Of a stretch of 64,000 nucleotides of DNA, positions 18,025 through 26,919 are shown one piece after another. Made by a program: the position numbers and the translations under genes. Under the pieces are notes generated by a model that had not been told where the DNA came from, did not search any database, and was given only the letters and a program-made list of their open reading frames with translations. Numbering within the stretch: position 1 is the stretch's first letter; each line of letters begins with the position of its first letter. This stretch comes from Pseudomonas sp. NFIX28. GTDB taxonomy: Bacteria; Pseudomonadota; Gammaproteobacteria; Pseudomonadales; Pseudomonadaceae. The stretch covers positions 149,686-213,685 of the forward strand of contig NZ_FNPW01000012.1 of NCBI RefSeq assembly GCF_900107395.1, written 5' to 3'.

Positions 18025-19308
18025 TTAGGCGTCCGGAGCTGCCTTGGCGGTCGGCTCACTGTTTTCGTAGATATACAGTGGCTTGGACTTACCTTCTATA
18101 ACGCTTTCGTCGATCACTACTTTACTCACCTCGGATTGCGAGGGGATCTCGTACATAGTGTCGAGCAACACGCCTTCGAGAATCGAACGCAACCCACGAG
18201 CACCCGTCTTGCGCTCAAGCGCACGCTTGGCGACCGACTTGAGAGCATCGGTACGGAACTCCAGATCGACGCCTTCCATCTCGAACAGCTTGGCGTACTG
18301 CTTAGTCAAGGCGTTTTTCGGCTCGGTGAGGATCTGGATCAGCGCTGCTTCATCCAGCTCGTCCAGGGTTGCCAGAACCGGCAGACGCCCCACGAACTCC
18401 GGAATCAGGCCGAACTTGACCAGATCGTCCGGCTCGACTTCACGCAGGGATTCGCCGACTTTCTTGCCCTCTTCCTTGCTGCGCACTTCAGCATTGAAGC
18501 CGATGCCGCCACGAGTCGAACGGTTCTGAATAACCTTTTCCAGCCCCGAGAACGCACCACCACAGATGAACAGGATGTTGCGCGTATCGACCTGCAGGAA
18601 CTCTTGTTGCGGATGCTTGCGACCGCCCTGAGGCGGAACGGAAGCCACAGTACCTTCGATCAGTTTCAACAGAGCTTGCTGAACACCTTCACCCGAAACG
18701 TCACGGGTAATCGAAGGATTGTCAGACTTGCGGGAAATCTTGTCGATTTCATCGATATAGACGATACCCATTTGGGCCTTCTCTACATCGTAATCGCACT
18801 TCTGCAGCAGTTTTTGAATGATGTTCTCGACGTCCTCACCCACATAACCAGCTTCGGTAAGGGTGGTGGCGTCGGCAATGGTGAACGGTACATTCAACAG
18901 GCGCGCCAAGGTCTCTGCCAGCAGAGTCTTGCCCGAACCTGTAGGGCCGATCAGCAAGATGTTGCTCTTGCCCAGTTCGACCTCGTCATTCTTTTTGTCA
19001 CGCTGGTTGAGGCGCTTGTAGTGGTTATACACCGCTACTGCCAAAACCTTTTTTGCACGTTCCTGACCAATCACATACTGATCAAGGATGCCGCTGATTT
19101 CTTTAGGCGAAGGCAATTTATGCGCGCTGCTTTCAGCCTGTGCCTCCTGCACCTCCTCACGGATGATGTCATTGCACAGGTCGACGCACTCGTCGCAGAT
19201 AAAGACCGAGGGGCCGGCAATCAATTTGCGCACTTCATGCTGGCTTTTGCCACAGAAGGAGCAATAAAGCAGTTTGCCGTTGTCCTCGCCGTTGCGGGTG
19301 TCAGTCAT
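18025..19308 (-). CDS. clpX: ClpXP protease ATPase subunit ClpX
   Basis: 427 residues from the ATG at 19308 (MTDTRNGEDNGKLLYC). The N-terminal C4 zinc finger (CSFCGKSQ with FICDECVDLC) recognises adaptors and substrates; the AAA+ domain has Walker A GPTGSGKTLL, Walker B VYIDEIDKI and the pore and sensor motifs of ClpX. It unfolds tagged proteins and feeds them to ClpP, encoded about 100 bases upstream. The gene order tig-clpP-clpX-lon is standard. Confidence 0.98.
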   Translation of the reverse strand: MTDTRNGEDNGKLLYCSFCGKSQHEVRKLIAGPSVFICDECVDLCNDIIREEVQEAQAESSAHKLPSPKEISGILDQYVIGQERAKKVLAVAVYNHYKRLNQRDKKNDEVELGKSNILLIGPTGSGKTLLAETLARLLNVPFTIADATTLTEAGYVGEDVENIIQKLLQKCDYDVEKAQMGIVYIDEIDKISRKSDNPSITRDVSGEGVQQALLKLIEGTVASVPPQGGRKHPQQEFLQVDTRNILFICGGAFSGLEKVIQNRSTRGGIGFNAEVRSKEEGKKVGESLREVEPDDLVKFGLIPEFVGRLPVLATLDELDEAALIQILTEPKNALTKQYAKLFEMEGVDLEFRTDALKSVAKRALERKTGARGLRSILEGVLLDTMYEIPSQSEVSKVVIDESVIEGKSKPLYIYENSEPTAKAAPDA

Positions 19309-19414
19309 TCGATCGATCCAAATCCGATAGGCTTGCAACACAAGATGAAGGCAATTGCGGGCTTTTTCAAGTCCGCAGGTGGCCGGTTAAACCAACCACC
19401 TACATTTGAGTTGC

Positions 19415-20056
19415 TTAGGCGGGCATTTGACGCTTGTTGATCACAGAGTCAATCAGGCCGTATTCAGCCGCACGCTCTGCGCTCATGAAGTTGTCGCGCT
19501 CGGTATCGCGCTCGATGGTCTCGAGGCTCTGACCAGTGTGATGAGCCAGCAGCGAGTTCAGACGCGAACGAATGTGCAGGATTTCCTTGGCATGGATATC
19601 GATATCCGAAGCCTGGCCTTGGAAACCGCCCAATGGCTGGTGAATCATCATCCGCGAGTTAGGCAGGCAGTGACGCTTGCCCGCTGCGCCGCCGGCGAGC
19701 AGGAAAGCCCCCATGCTGCAGGCCTGGCCGATGCAGATGGTGGAAACGTCCGGCTTGATGAATTGCATGGTGTCGTAGATCGACATACCTGCAGTCACCG
19801 AACCGCCTGGCGAGTTGATGTAAAGATGGATGTCCTTGTCCGGGTTTTCCGCTTCAAGGAAGAGCAATTGTGCCGCGACCAGGTTGGCCATGTAGTCTTC
19901 TACCGGGCCAATCAGGAAGATCACTCGCTCCTTGAGGAGGCGCGAGTAGATGTCATAGGCGCGTTCGCCACGGGCGGACTGCTCGATAACCATCGGGACC
20001 AGACCGCCTGCGGCCTGGATGTCAGAGCTCTGCTGATAATAAGAATTGCGGGACAT
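19415..20056 (-). CDS. clpP: ATP-dependent Clp protease proteolytic subunit
   Basis: 213 residues with the full Ser-His-Asp triad: Ser114 in GQACSMGAF, His139 in MMIHQPLGG and Asp188 in ERDTERDNF. A short N-terminal propeptide is expected to be removed. Forms the tetradecameric chamber that works with ClpX. GCAGGAC immediately precedes the ATG. Lies 93 bases downstream of tig, with a hairpin in the gap. Confidence 0.98.
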   Translation of the reverse strand: MSRNSYYQQSSDIQAAGGLVPMVIEQSARGERAYDIYSRLLKERVIFLIGPVEDYMANLVAAQLLFLEAENPDKDIHLYINSPGGSVTAGMSIYDTMQFIKPDVSTICIGQACSMGAFLLAGGAAGKRHCLPNSRMMIHQPLGGFQGQASDIDIHAKEILHIRSRLNSLLAHHTGQSLETIERDTERDNFMSAERAAEYGLIDSVINKRQMPA

Positions 20057-20096
20057 GTCCTGCAGTCACTCCCAAATAGTCATGTCTTGAATACGC

Positions 20097-20122
20097 ATAA
20101 GCCAGCACGAAGGCTGGCTTAT
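20097..20122 (-). terminator. Hairpin between tig and clpP (attenuator-like)
   Basis: ATAAGCCAGC (20097-20106) pairs with GCTGGCTTAT (20113-20122). On the minus strand it is followed by GCGTATTCAAG, without a T tract, so partial termination or message protection is more likely than full termination. Confidence 0.55.
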
Positions 20123-20149
20123 GGTGTGTATTTTCGAACGAGTAAAAAA

Positions 20150-21460
20150 TCAGTCGGCTTGTGGTGCTTCTACCGGCTTGACCGCTTCTTCGTAAGAGAC
20201 CGATTTGTCGGTCACGCTAGCTTTCTGCAGAACAGTATCCACAACTTGTTCTTCCAGCACAACCGAACGGACTTCGTTCAGTTGCTGCTCGTTCTTGTAG
20301 TACCAGGACACGACCTGCTCTGGTTCCTGGTAAGCAGAAGCCATTTCCTGGATCAGCTCACGCACGCGGGCTTCGTCAGGCTTGAGGTCGAATTGCTTGA
20401 CCACTTCAGCCACGATCAGACCCAGTACAACGCGACGCTTGGCTTGCTCTTCGAACAGCTCGGCCGGCAGTTGATCAGGCTTGATGTTGCCACCGAACTG
20501 TTGAACGGCCTGAACGCGCAGACGGTTCACTTCGTTGTCCAGCAGAGCCTTAGGCACTTCGATCGGGTTGGCAGCCAGCAGGCCGTCCATTACCTGGTTC
20601 TTGACCTTGGATTTGATGGCCTGACGCAGTTCGCGCTCCATGTTCTTGCGAACTTCGGTGCGGAAACCTTCCAGACCAGCTTCCTTGATGCCGAATTGAG
20701 CGAAGAACTCTTCGGTCAGCTCTGGCAGCTTAGGCTCGGAAACAGTGTTGACAGTCACGGTGAACTCGGCTGCTTTGTTAGCCAGGTCCAGGTTCTGGTA
20801 GTTCTCAGGGAAAGTCAGGTTCAGAACACGCTCTTCACCAGCCTTGGCGCCGACCAGACCTTCTTCGAAGCCCGGGATCATGCGGCCGGAACCCAACACC
20901 AGCTGAGTACCCTTGGCGGAACCGCCGGCGAACACTTCACCGTCGACCTTGCCGACGAAATCGATGTTCAGCTGGTCTTCGTTCTGCGCAGCACGGTCGG
21001 CCACTTCGAAGCGAATGTTCTGCTTGCGCAGGATTTCCAGCATGTTGTCCAGATCAGCATCAGCCACGTCAGCGCTCAGGCGCTCAACAGCGATGGACTC
21101 GAAACCGGCAACGGTGAACTCAGGGAACACTTCGAACGTTGCGACGTATTCCAAGTCCTTGCCTTTCTCCAGAACCTTGGGTTCAACCGAAGGAGCGCCA
21201 GCCGGGTTCAGCTTCTGCTCGACAACCGCTTCGTAGAAAGAAGCCTGGATCACGTCGCCCACAGCTTCTTGACGCGCATCAGCTTCATAACGCTGACGGA
21301 TCACGCTCATTGGGACTTTGCCAGGACGGAAGCCTGGAATCTTGGCCTTTTGGGCAGTCTGCTGCAGACGCTTGTTGACCTGTGTCTCGATGCGCTCAGC
21401 CGGCACGGTGATGCTCATGCGGCGCTCAAGAGCAGAAGTATTTTCAACAGAAACTTGCAT
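20150..21460 (-). CDS. tig: Trigger factor, ribosome-associated chaperone
   Basis: 436 residues from the ATG at 21460 (MQVSVENTSALERRMSITVP). The N-terminal ribosome-binding domain contains PGFRPGKVPMSVI (the GFRxGxxP signature), the middle part is an FKBP-type prolyl isomerase domain (about 150-250), and the C-terminal helices form the chaperone cradle. GAGGAA lies 7 bases upstream of the start. Binds nascent chains at the ribosome exit tunnel. Confidence 0.97.
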   Translation of the reverse strand: MQVSVENTSALERRMSITVPAERIETQVNKRLQQTAQKAKIPGFRPGKVPMSVIRQRYEADARQEAVGDVIQASFYEAVVEQKLNPAGAPSVEPKVLEKGKDLEYVATFEVFPEFTVAGFESIAVERLSADVADADLDNMLEILRKQNIRFEVADRAAQNEDQLNIDFVGKVDGEVFAGGSAKGTQLVLGSGRMIPGFEEGLVGAKAGEERVLNLTFPENYQNLDLANKAAEFTVTVNTVSEPKLPELTEEFFAQFGIKEAGLEGFRTEVRKNMERELRQAIKSKVKNQVMDGLLAANPIEVPKALLDNEVNRLRVQAVQQFGGNIKPDQLPAELFEEQAKRRVVLGLIVAEVVKQFDLKPDEARVRELIQEMASAYQEPEQVVSWYYKNEQQLNEVRSVVLEEQVVDTVLQKASVTDKSVSYEEAVKPVEAPQAD

Positions 21461-21613
21461 GGATATTCCTCGTTGCACAGACGTTAGCCGGCCGTTTCCG
21501 ACCCCAGAATCAAGGGCATGCATTCTAGTGGGTCAAACTCAAGAAGTCACCCTACTGAAAACGGGTTAAAAAACAGCTGGCGATTTATAGGCGGGGACCA
21601 ACGGTTGAGCCTC

Positions 21614-21808
21614 GCCCTGGGAGCAAATACTGCGAATCAAACCAGGGCCTCTGCACCAATGCTTCTATATATAGAAGGAATGACGCGTCACCTCCCTGAT
21701 GACCGGACCAAATCACTGCCTGGCCGGTAAACCTCCAGCATTCCAGCGACAAAAGGACGAGTGTTTCGTCGCTTCCCTGGCCCAGCACCTGCGACCCGCT
21801 GGAAATGC
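21614..21808. other. Structured intergenic region upstream of tig
   Basis: The 365-base gap between tig and the tRNA-Leu terminator is rich in inverted repeats: GCCCTGG/CCAGGGC (21614-21648), the perfect palindrome TTCTATATATAGAA (21663-21676), and GCATTCCAGCG/CGCTGGAAATGC (21738-21808) with a nested GCGAC/GTCGC. Part must be the tig promoter. The density of hairpins would also suit a small RNA or leader, but I find no clear promoter-terminator pair. Confidence 0.4.
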
Positions 21809-21825
21809 AGACTTCTGAAACGAAA

Positions 21826-21856
21826 ACGGCGCAGCCCTTTTCAGGTGCTGCGCCGT
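21826..21856 (-). terminator. Terminator of the tRNA Arg-His-Leu operon
   Basis: ACGGCGCAGC (21826-21835) pairs with GCTGCGCCGT (21847-21856); on the minus strand TTTCGTTTC follows. It lies 28 bases after the 3' end of tRNA-Leu. Confidence 0.85.
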
Positions 21857-21883
21857 TATCTGCTATATAAATAGCTACTTAAT

Positions 21884-21968
21884 TGGTGCGGACGAAGAGA
21901 CTCGAACTCTTACACCTTGCGGCGCTGGAACCTAAATCCAGTGTGTCTACCAATTCCACCACGTCCGC
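21884..21968 (-). tRNA. tRNA-Leu (anticodon TAG)
   Basis: 85 bases on the minus strand, 5' GCGGACG... 3' CGTCCGCACCA with encoded CCA. The anticodon loop TTTAGGT gives TAG, and a long class II variable arm is present. Last gene of the Arg-His-Leu operon. Confidence 0.95.
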
Positions 21969-22024
21969 GTATCACGCTTTTAAAGCAAAGGCGCCAGACT
22001 ATTAATCTGGCGCCTTTCGGAATA

Positions 22025-22101
22025 TGGGGTGGACGATGGGGATCGAACCCACGACAACAGGAGTCACAATCCTGTGCTCTACCAACTGAGCTACGCCCAC
22101 C
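22025..22101 (-). tRNA. tRNA-His (anticodon GTG)
   Basis: 77 bases on the minus strand including the extra G at position -1 (22101) that pairs with C73. The acceptor GTGGGCG pairs with CGTCCAC, the anticodon loop carries GTG and CCA is encoded. Confidence 0.95.
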
Positions 22102-22140
22102 ATATTGCGTTGTTGCGTTACTTGTGCCAAAGCTGCCTAA

Positions 22141-22217
22141 TGGCGCACCCGGCAGGACTCGAACCTGCGACCATCCGCTTAGAAGGCGGATGCTCTATCC
22201 AGCTGAGCTACGGGCGC
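22141..22217 (-). tRNA. tRNA-Arg (anticodon TCT)
   Basis: 77 bases on the minus strand, acceptor GCGCCCG, anticodon loop TTCTAAG with TCT, encoded CCA. First gene of the operon. Confidence 0.95.
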
Positions 22218-22338
22218 CTTATTAATCTGTATTCTTTAACGATTACAAACTAAGTGCTTTCAGTCGTTACGAGTTAAACATCAACTCTGCCCGACCTTCT
22301 TAACCAGTGCTAGGCTGTGCCCGACAAGTGCGACGAAT

Positions 22339-22365
22339 GTTATAGACGAGCCGTTAGGTCGTCAA
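22339..22365 (-). promoter_or_regulatory. Probable sigma70 promoter of the tRNA operon
   Basis: On the minus strand TTGACG (22365-22360), 15 bases, TATAAC (22344-22339), about 120 bases before tRNA-Arg. The spacer is slightly short, but both boxes are close to consensus. The rest of 22219-22497 is AT-rich and must also hold the folD promoter. Confidence 0.5.
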
Positions 22366-22497
22366 CTCTTTTTTGAAAAAAATTCATTTAATTAAAGGAG
22401 TTAGGGGAATTTGCAGACCAAGCGCCTTTGCCCTCACGTCCTGGCATGCGAGAATGCGTTCTCTTTTTCTCACCCTCTCGATGGTTAATCACGCGTC

Positions 22498-23352
22498 ATG
22501 ACTGCACAACTAATCGACGGCAAAGCGATCGCCGCTAGCCTGCGCCAGCAGATCGCCAAACGTGTCGCCGAGCGTCGCCAGCAAGGCCTGCGTACTCCCG
22601 GCCTCGCGGTGATCCTGGTCGGCAGCGACCCGGCCTCTCAAGTTTATGTCTCGCACAAGCGTAAAGACTGCGAAGAGGTCGGCTTTCTTTCACAAGCCTA
22701 TGACTTGCCTACAGACACCACTCAAGAAGCTCTGGCTGGCCTGATCGACCGCCTCAACGATGACCCGAACATCGATGGCGTCCTGCTGCAACTGCCACTG
22801 CCCGAACACCTGGATGCCTCCAAACTGCTGGAGCGCATCCGCCCGGATAAAGACGTGGATGGTTTCCATCCTTATAACGTCGGCCGCCTGGCCCAGCGCA
22901 TTCCCCTGCTACGCCCATGCACACCTAAAGGCATCATGACCCTGCTGGAAAGCACCGGCGCCGATCTTTACGGCATGGATGCAGTGGTTGTGGGCGCTTC
23001 CAACATCGTTGGCCGCCCGATGGCAATGGAGTTGCTGCTAGCCGGTTGCACCGTAACCGTCACTCACCGCTTTACCAAGGATCTGGCCGGCCACGTCGGG
23101 CGCGCCGACCTGGTGGTGGTGGCCGCCGGCAAGCCGGGCCTGGTCAAGGGTGAATGGATCAAGGAAGGCGCCATCGTCATCGACGTCGGCATCAACCGCC
23201 AGGAAGACGGCAAGCTGGTAGGCGACGTGGTCTACGAGACCGCCCTGCCCCGCGCTGGCTGGATCACCCCGGTACCGGGGGGCGTCGGCCCGATGACTCG
23301 CGCCTGCCTGCTGGAAAATACCTTGTATGCAGCCGAAACGCTGCACGGTTGA
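22498..23352 (+). CDS. folD: Bifunctional methylene-THF dehydrogenase/cyclohydrolase
   Basis: 284 residues. Interconverts 5,10-methylene-, methenyl- and 10-formyl-tetrahydrofolate with NADP. Signatures: VYVSHKRKDCEEVGF with the catalytic Lys of YxxxK, DGVLLQLPLP, and the Rossmann-fold VVGASNIVGRPM followed by TPVPGGVGPMT near the C-terminus. Length and motifs match FolD fully. The gene beside these tRNAs is also folD in P. aeruginosa. Confidence 0.98.
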   Translation: MTAQLIDGKAIAASLRQQIAKRVAERRQQGLRTPGLAVILVGSDPASQVYVSHKRKDCEEVGFLSQAYDLPTDTTQEALAGLIDRLNDDPNIDGVLLQLPLPEHLDASKLLERIRPDKDVDGFHPYNVGRLAQRIPLLRPCTPKGIMTLLESTGADLYGMDAVVVGASNIVGRPMAMELLLAGCTVTVTHRFTKDLAGHVGRADLVVVAAGKPGLVKGEWIKEGAIVIDVGINRQEDGKLVGDVVYETALPRAGWITPVPGGVGPMTRACLLENTLYAAETLHG

Positions 23353-23374
23353 CCCCTGGGAAATACCCTGACTA

Positions 23375-23403
23375 AAAGAACCCCGCCATTGGCGGGGTTC
23401 TTT
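23375..23403 (+). terminator. Terminator after folD
   Basis: AAAGAACCCCGCC (23375-23387) pairs perfectly with GGCGGGGTTCTTT (23391-23403) and is followed by GTTTTCA. Confidence 0.9.
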
Positions 23404-23630
23404 GTTTTCATCCGCCAGAAACCTCAACCGACCCAGCCCTTCACGCCATCGGTGCCTCAGCGGTGAGGGGCCGGGACTGGTACAAAACTGATACAGGATG
23501 AAATTTAATTTACCTGAAGCCCTTTACCCCCAGGCGTGTAGCTCTTTCCTCGCACATACTCATAAAATGTAACGTTTTTTTGAACGCAGCCCGTTGTAGA
23601 ACGGCATATCCACTTCATGAGTCCGCCCGC

Positions 23631-24566
23631 GTGAAAATCCGTCTTTCTATCCTGAGCCTGTTTTTTGCTGTTACAGGCACCTTTATCACGCAGAGCGCCG
23701 TCGCTCGCGAAACCACCGAAGCGCCGCGCGACCCCTCTCAGCTGCATATCGCCTCCGGCAGCGCCATGCTGCTGGACCTGCAGACCAACAAAATCATCTA
23801 TTCCAGCAATCCTGACGTTGTCGTGCCCATCGCTTCGGTGACCAAGCTGATGACCGGCCTGATTGTGCTAGACGCCAAACAACCGCTGGATGAATACATT
23901 TCCGTGGACATTAGCAATACGCCGGAAATGAAGGGCGTGTTTTCACGGGTCAAGCTCAAAAGCGAATTGCAGCGCAAGGACATGCTGCTGATTACCCTGA
24001 TGTCGTCGGAAAACCGTGCCGCCGCCAGCCTTGCCCACCATTATCCCGGTGGCTACGCAGCCTTTATTGCCGCCATGAACGCCAAGGCCAAGGCATTGGG
24101 CATGACCAGCACGCACTATGTCGAACCCACAGGCCTGTCGACCCATAACGTTTCCACCGCACGCGACCTGAGCAAGTTGCTGCTGGCAGCGCGCAAATAC
24201 CCGTTGCTGAGCGAACTGAGCGCCACCAAGGAAAAGACCGTGGCATTTCGCAAACCCAGCTACACCCTGGGTTTTCGCAATACCGATCATCTGGTCCACC
24301 GGGCCAACTGGGATATCAAGCTGACCAAGACCGGCTTTACCGATGAAGCGGGTCATTGCCTGGTGCTGGTCACCAGCATGAGCAACCGCCCGGTTGCCCT
24401 GGTAATTCTCGATGCCTTTGGCAAATACACGCACTTCGCCGATGCCAGCCGCATTCGGCAATGGCTGGAAACCGGAAAAAGCGGCTCGGTACCGGACGCA
24501 GCCTTGCGCTACAAGGCCGACAAGAACCTGAAAAGTCGCCAGAACGGCGTCGCCCAGAGCAAATAA
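23631..24566 (+). CDS. pbpG: D-alanyl-D-alanine endopeptidase (PBP7 type)
   Basis: 311 residues from a GTG at 23631; an in-frame ATG at 23580 would put 17 unlikely residues before the signal peptide (KIRLSILSLFFAVTGTFI, cleaved near SAVA/RE). Penicillin-binding motifs are complete: SVTK with Ser69, SEN in LMSSENRAA, and KTG in LTKTGFTDEAG. The enzyme cuts peptide cross-links in periplasmic murein. No clear Shine-Dalgarno is seen before the GTG, so the exact start is the weak point. The stretch 23404-23630 is its promoter region. Confidence 0.92.
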   Translation: MKIRLSILSLFFAVTGTFITQSAVARETTEAPRDPSQLHIASGSAMLLDLQTNKIIYSSNPDVVVPIASVTKLMTGLIVLDAKQPLDEYISVDISNTPEMKGVFSRVKLKSELQRKDMLLITLMSSENRAAASLAHHYPGGYAAFIAAMNAKAKALGMTSTHYVEPTGLSTHNVSTARDLSKLLLAARKYPLLSELSATKEKTVAFRKPSYTLGFRNTDHLVHRANWDIKLTKTGFTDEAGHCLVLVTSMSNRPVALVILDAFGKYTHFADASRIRQWLETGKSGSVPDAALRYKADKNLKSRQNGVAQSK

Positions 24567-24586
24567 AACCCGAGAGACACAAAAAA

Positions 24587-24611
24587 GGCCGCAGTTCAGT
24601 CGATCGCGGCC
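24587..24611. terminator. Bidirectional terminator after pbpG
   Basis: GGCCGC (24587-24592) pairs with GCGGCC (24606-24611), with A6 before and CTTTTC after. A second short hairpin GGCGCC..GGCGCC follows. Confidence 0.75.
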
Positions 24612-24657
24612 CTTTTCAAAGACGGCGCCCTTGGGCGCCGTCAGCGTTTGTGCAACC

Positions 24658-25332
24658 TCAGTTGGCGGTCAACGCCTTGGTCGCCCGCGCCGCCGCGTTC
24701 TCCTGCCCGGCCCGGGCCAGCTCATCGGCCGCCTTCAACCAACGCTGGCGGTCAACCTGGGCCGGCACCTGGGTCGGCCCCTGGATCAATACCGCCCAAT
24801 GCCCTGCACTGCTCCAGGCCGACTCGAACTTGGCAAAATCCATCAACAAGCGACGATTCATCCCCGCTCGCAGCAGCACCGTCTGCTTGTGCCGGTTGTA
24901 ACCGGCCAGCACGGCATAGCGAGGCTCGGCCCAGAACGCCGAGCCTTCGGTGTAACGCACCATTACCGGGTACCCCGCGGCGACCTGGGCCAGCAGCGCG
25001 GCTAAATTATCGTCCAGCGGATAAACCACCATTCCGTACTCACGCGCCAGGCTCAGCATGTTCTGCTGCAACTTCGCCTCGGCGCCGGGCAGCTGCAGCG
25101 GCTTGTCCAATAAGCCCGGGGTGATCGCGATGCCCTGCTGGGACAGCATGCTGGCCAGTGCGCCCGGGCCGCTCTGATAAGTCTCGCCACGGTAAAACGG
25201 TACGCCATTGAGCTCTACCCGCTCGGGCAGACGCTGAATTTCCGGCTGCACGCTGCTGGCGCAACCGGCTAGCGTGAGGGCGCAGGCACCCGCCAACAAT
25301 AGTGTGCGAAATCGTAGAAACATCCGTTCCAT
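24658..25332 (-). CDS. Lipoprotein with a degenerate C39-peptidase-like domain
   Basis: 224 residues if started at 25332; other ATGs at 25335 and 25323 are possible. A lipobox LTLAGC (Cys24) marks it as a lipoprotein. The mature part has the outline of papain-like C39 domains, but where active members have Q-x-CGPAAL this reads TYQSGPGALASML with Ser54, and the histidine block reads EPRYAVLAGYN with Arg138. Both catalytic residues of the double-glycine peptidases are therefore absent. It may bind peptides or act as a scaffold. Convergent with pbpG. Confidence 0.75.
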   Translation of the reverse strand: MERMFLRFRTLLLAGACALTLAGCASSVQPEIQRLPERVELNGVPFYRGETYQSGPGALASMLSQQGIAITPGLLDKPLQLPGAEAKLQQNMLSLAREYGMVVYPLDDNLAALLAQVAAGYPVMVRYTEGSAFWAEPRYAVLAGYNRHKQTVLLRAGMNRRLLMDFAKFESAWSSAGHWAVLIQGPTQVPAQVDRQRWLKAADELARAGQENAAARATKALTAN

Positions 25333-25553
25333 CATGACTCTCTTGTGCAGGTGCCAAGCCGGGAGCGCCGGCTGAAACGCTGATGATAGGGCTCCGCGGT
25401 GCACGGGTATAGCGTTAAGCCGCAGTAATTTGCAGCCCATAGAGCAAACGGGTTGATGGCACTCGACTATTGGTCAATGGCTTGAAATACATCCGCGACT
25501 AAACTGTCCATTGCAACGAGCGTGTGCCCGGACAGGGCAATAAGGAGGCATAT

Positions 25554-25721
25554 ATGAGCCTGACAACGACAATCCTGATGCTGATCGGCGGCTGGCTGTC
25601 CGTCGCCGCTGCCATGCTCTGGGGCGTCCTGCGAATTGCTCGCCGGCACCATCACCCGCGGTTGCCGACTGCCGCCACGAAAACCGCAAAACCGGCCCGG
25701 CATCACGCCACCGCGCACTGA
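25554..25721 (+). CDS. Small single-pass membrane protein
   Basis: 55 residues from the ATG at 25554, preceded by a perfect AAGGAGG. One hydrophobic helix (residues 4-25, TTILMLIGGWLSVAAAMLWG) is followed by a basic, His-rich tail (RIARRHHHPRL). Predicted topology places the tail in the cytoplasm. No family recognised. The strong ribosome site supports expression. Confidence 0.75.
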   Translation: MSLTTTILMLIGGWLSVAAAMLWGVLRIARRHHHPRLPTAATKTAKPARHHATAH

Positions 25722-25748
25722 CCGCACCTTTATTTCCCCCATAAAAAA

Positions 25749-25772
25749 GGCGGCCCGTGAACACGGGCCGCC
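25749..25772. terminator. Terminator between the small membrane protein and terC
   Basis: GGCGGCCCGTG (25749-25759) pairs with CACGGGCCGCC (25762-25772). A T6 run on the minus strand suits termination of terC. Confidence 0.85.
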
Positions 25773-25791
25773 TCGGTCATTGCCGCAAATA

Positions 25792-26553
25792 TCAGGCCTG
25801 GACTTCCGCCTCCGCCGCTGCGCGCTTCTGCCGGGCACGACGGGCCAGCATGTTCAACCCCTCGATGGCTGCCGAGAAGGTCATGGCCGCGTAGACGTAA
25901 CCTTTTGGCACATGGGCACCGAAACCTTCGGCGATCAGGGTCATGCCGATCATGATCAGAAAGCCCAGGGCCAGCATGACCACCGTCGGGTTGTCATTGA
26001 TGAACTTGGCCAAAGGCTCGGCCGCCAGCAACATCACCAGTACCGAGACCACCACCGCGATGATCATGATCGGCAAGTGCTCGGTCATGCCGACGGCGGT
26101 AATGATGCTGTCGATGGAGAACACCATGTCCAGCATCAGGATCTGGCCGATCGCTGCGGCAAAACCCAGGGATACGCCTGCGGTCTCGCTTTTGCCGTCC
26201 TGCGATGCCGGGTCCATGCTGTGATGGATCTCGGTAGTGGCCTTCCACAACAGGAACAGGCCACCGGCAATCAGAATCATGTCCTTCCAGGAGAAGACCT
26301 GGCCGAATACATCGATCACCGGCTCGGTCAGCTGCACGATGAATGCGATGGTACTGAGCAGTGCCAGGCGCAGGATCAGAGCCATGCCGATACCGATCCG
26401 GCGAGCCTTGGCCCGGTGCTGTTCAGGCAGCTTGTTGGTCAAGATCGAAATGAAGATCAGGTTATCGATGCCGAGCACGATTTCCATGACCACCAGGGTT
26501 GCCAGGGCGATCCAGGCGGTGGGGCTGGCGGCAAGTTGTAAAAGGTATTCCAT
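25792..26553 (-). CDS. TerC-family integral membrane protein
   Basis: 253 residues with seven predicted transmembrane helices. The family signature appears twice: EIVLGIDNLIFISIL in the first helices and DMVFSIDSIITAVGM in the middle, each with the paired Asp that binds metal. Shorter than Alx/TerC and without CBS domains, it belongs to the YgdQ-type branch. TerC proteins export manganese or are involved in metal homeostasis; the substrate here is inferred. Its start lies 32 bases downstream of the small lipoprotein gene, so the two probably share a transcript. Confidence 0.9.
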   Translation of the reverse strand: MEYLLQLAASPTAWIALATLVVMEIVLGIDNLIFISILTNKLPEQHRAKARRIGIGMALILRLALLSTIAFIVQLTEPVIDVFGQVFSWKDMILIAGGLFLLWKATTEIHHSMDPASQDGKSETAGVSLGFAAAIGQILMLDMVFSIDSIITAVGMTEHLPIMIIAVVVSVLVMLLAAEPLAKFINDNPTVVMLALGFLIMIGMTLIAEGFGAHVPKGYVYAAMTFSAAIEGLNMLARRARQKRAAAEAEVQA

Positions 26554-26585
26554 GGCTCAGTCCTGAGTCGGGGGTATTGGGAGAA

Positions 26586-26834
26586 TCAGATTTCCTGGGA
26601 CGACGAGGCAGGCTCTTTGGCCTCGTCAGCCGGCTTTTCCTGCTTGCTGATCAAGCCCTGGGTTGCATCGCTGAGCGCTTGCTCAGCGGCCTTGTGCGTA
26701 TCGTCGATTGCCTGCTTGGCGTTTTCGGCGGCTTTACCCAGCAGCTGTTGCGCGCTTTTTTCCGCCTGGTCGCAACCGGCAAGGGTGATCAACGACAACG
26801 CCAGCAACGGTGCGGCGATGGATTTATAGATCAT
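26586..26834 (-). CDS. Small lipoprotein, helical and Ala/Lys/Glu-rich
   Basis: 82 residues from the ATG at 26834 (MIYKSIAAPLLALSLITLAG). The lipobox ITLAGC gives a lipidated Cys followed by a charged amphipathic helix (EKSAQQLLGKAAENAKQA). Similar short helical lipoproteins are common in Pseudomonas, and their function is unknown. Likely first gene of a two-gene unit with terC. Confidence 0.8.
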   Translation of the reverse strand: MIYKSIAAPLLALSLITLAGCDQAEKSAQQLLGKAAENAKQAIDDTHKAAEQALSDATQGLISKQEKPADEAKEPASSSQEI

Positions 26835-26919
26835 TGCACTTTCCTCGTTAGAACAGACCGAGCCGAGAGTATGGCTCGTCAATAGCGAGGCATTCTATGC
26901 AGATGAATACTTCAGGAAA

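Noticed and set aside
21585..21788. 67-codon minus-strand frame upstream of tig
   Set aside because: Lies in a hairpin-rich region with no ribosome site or protein-like composition.
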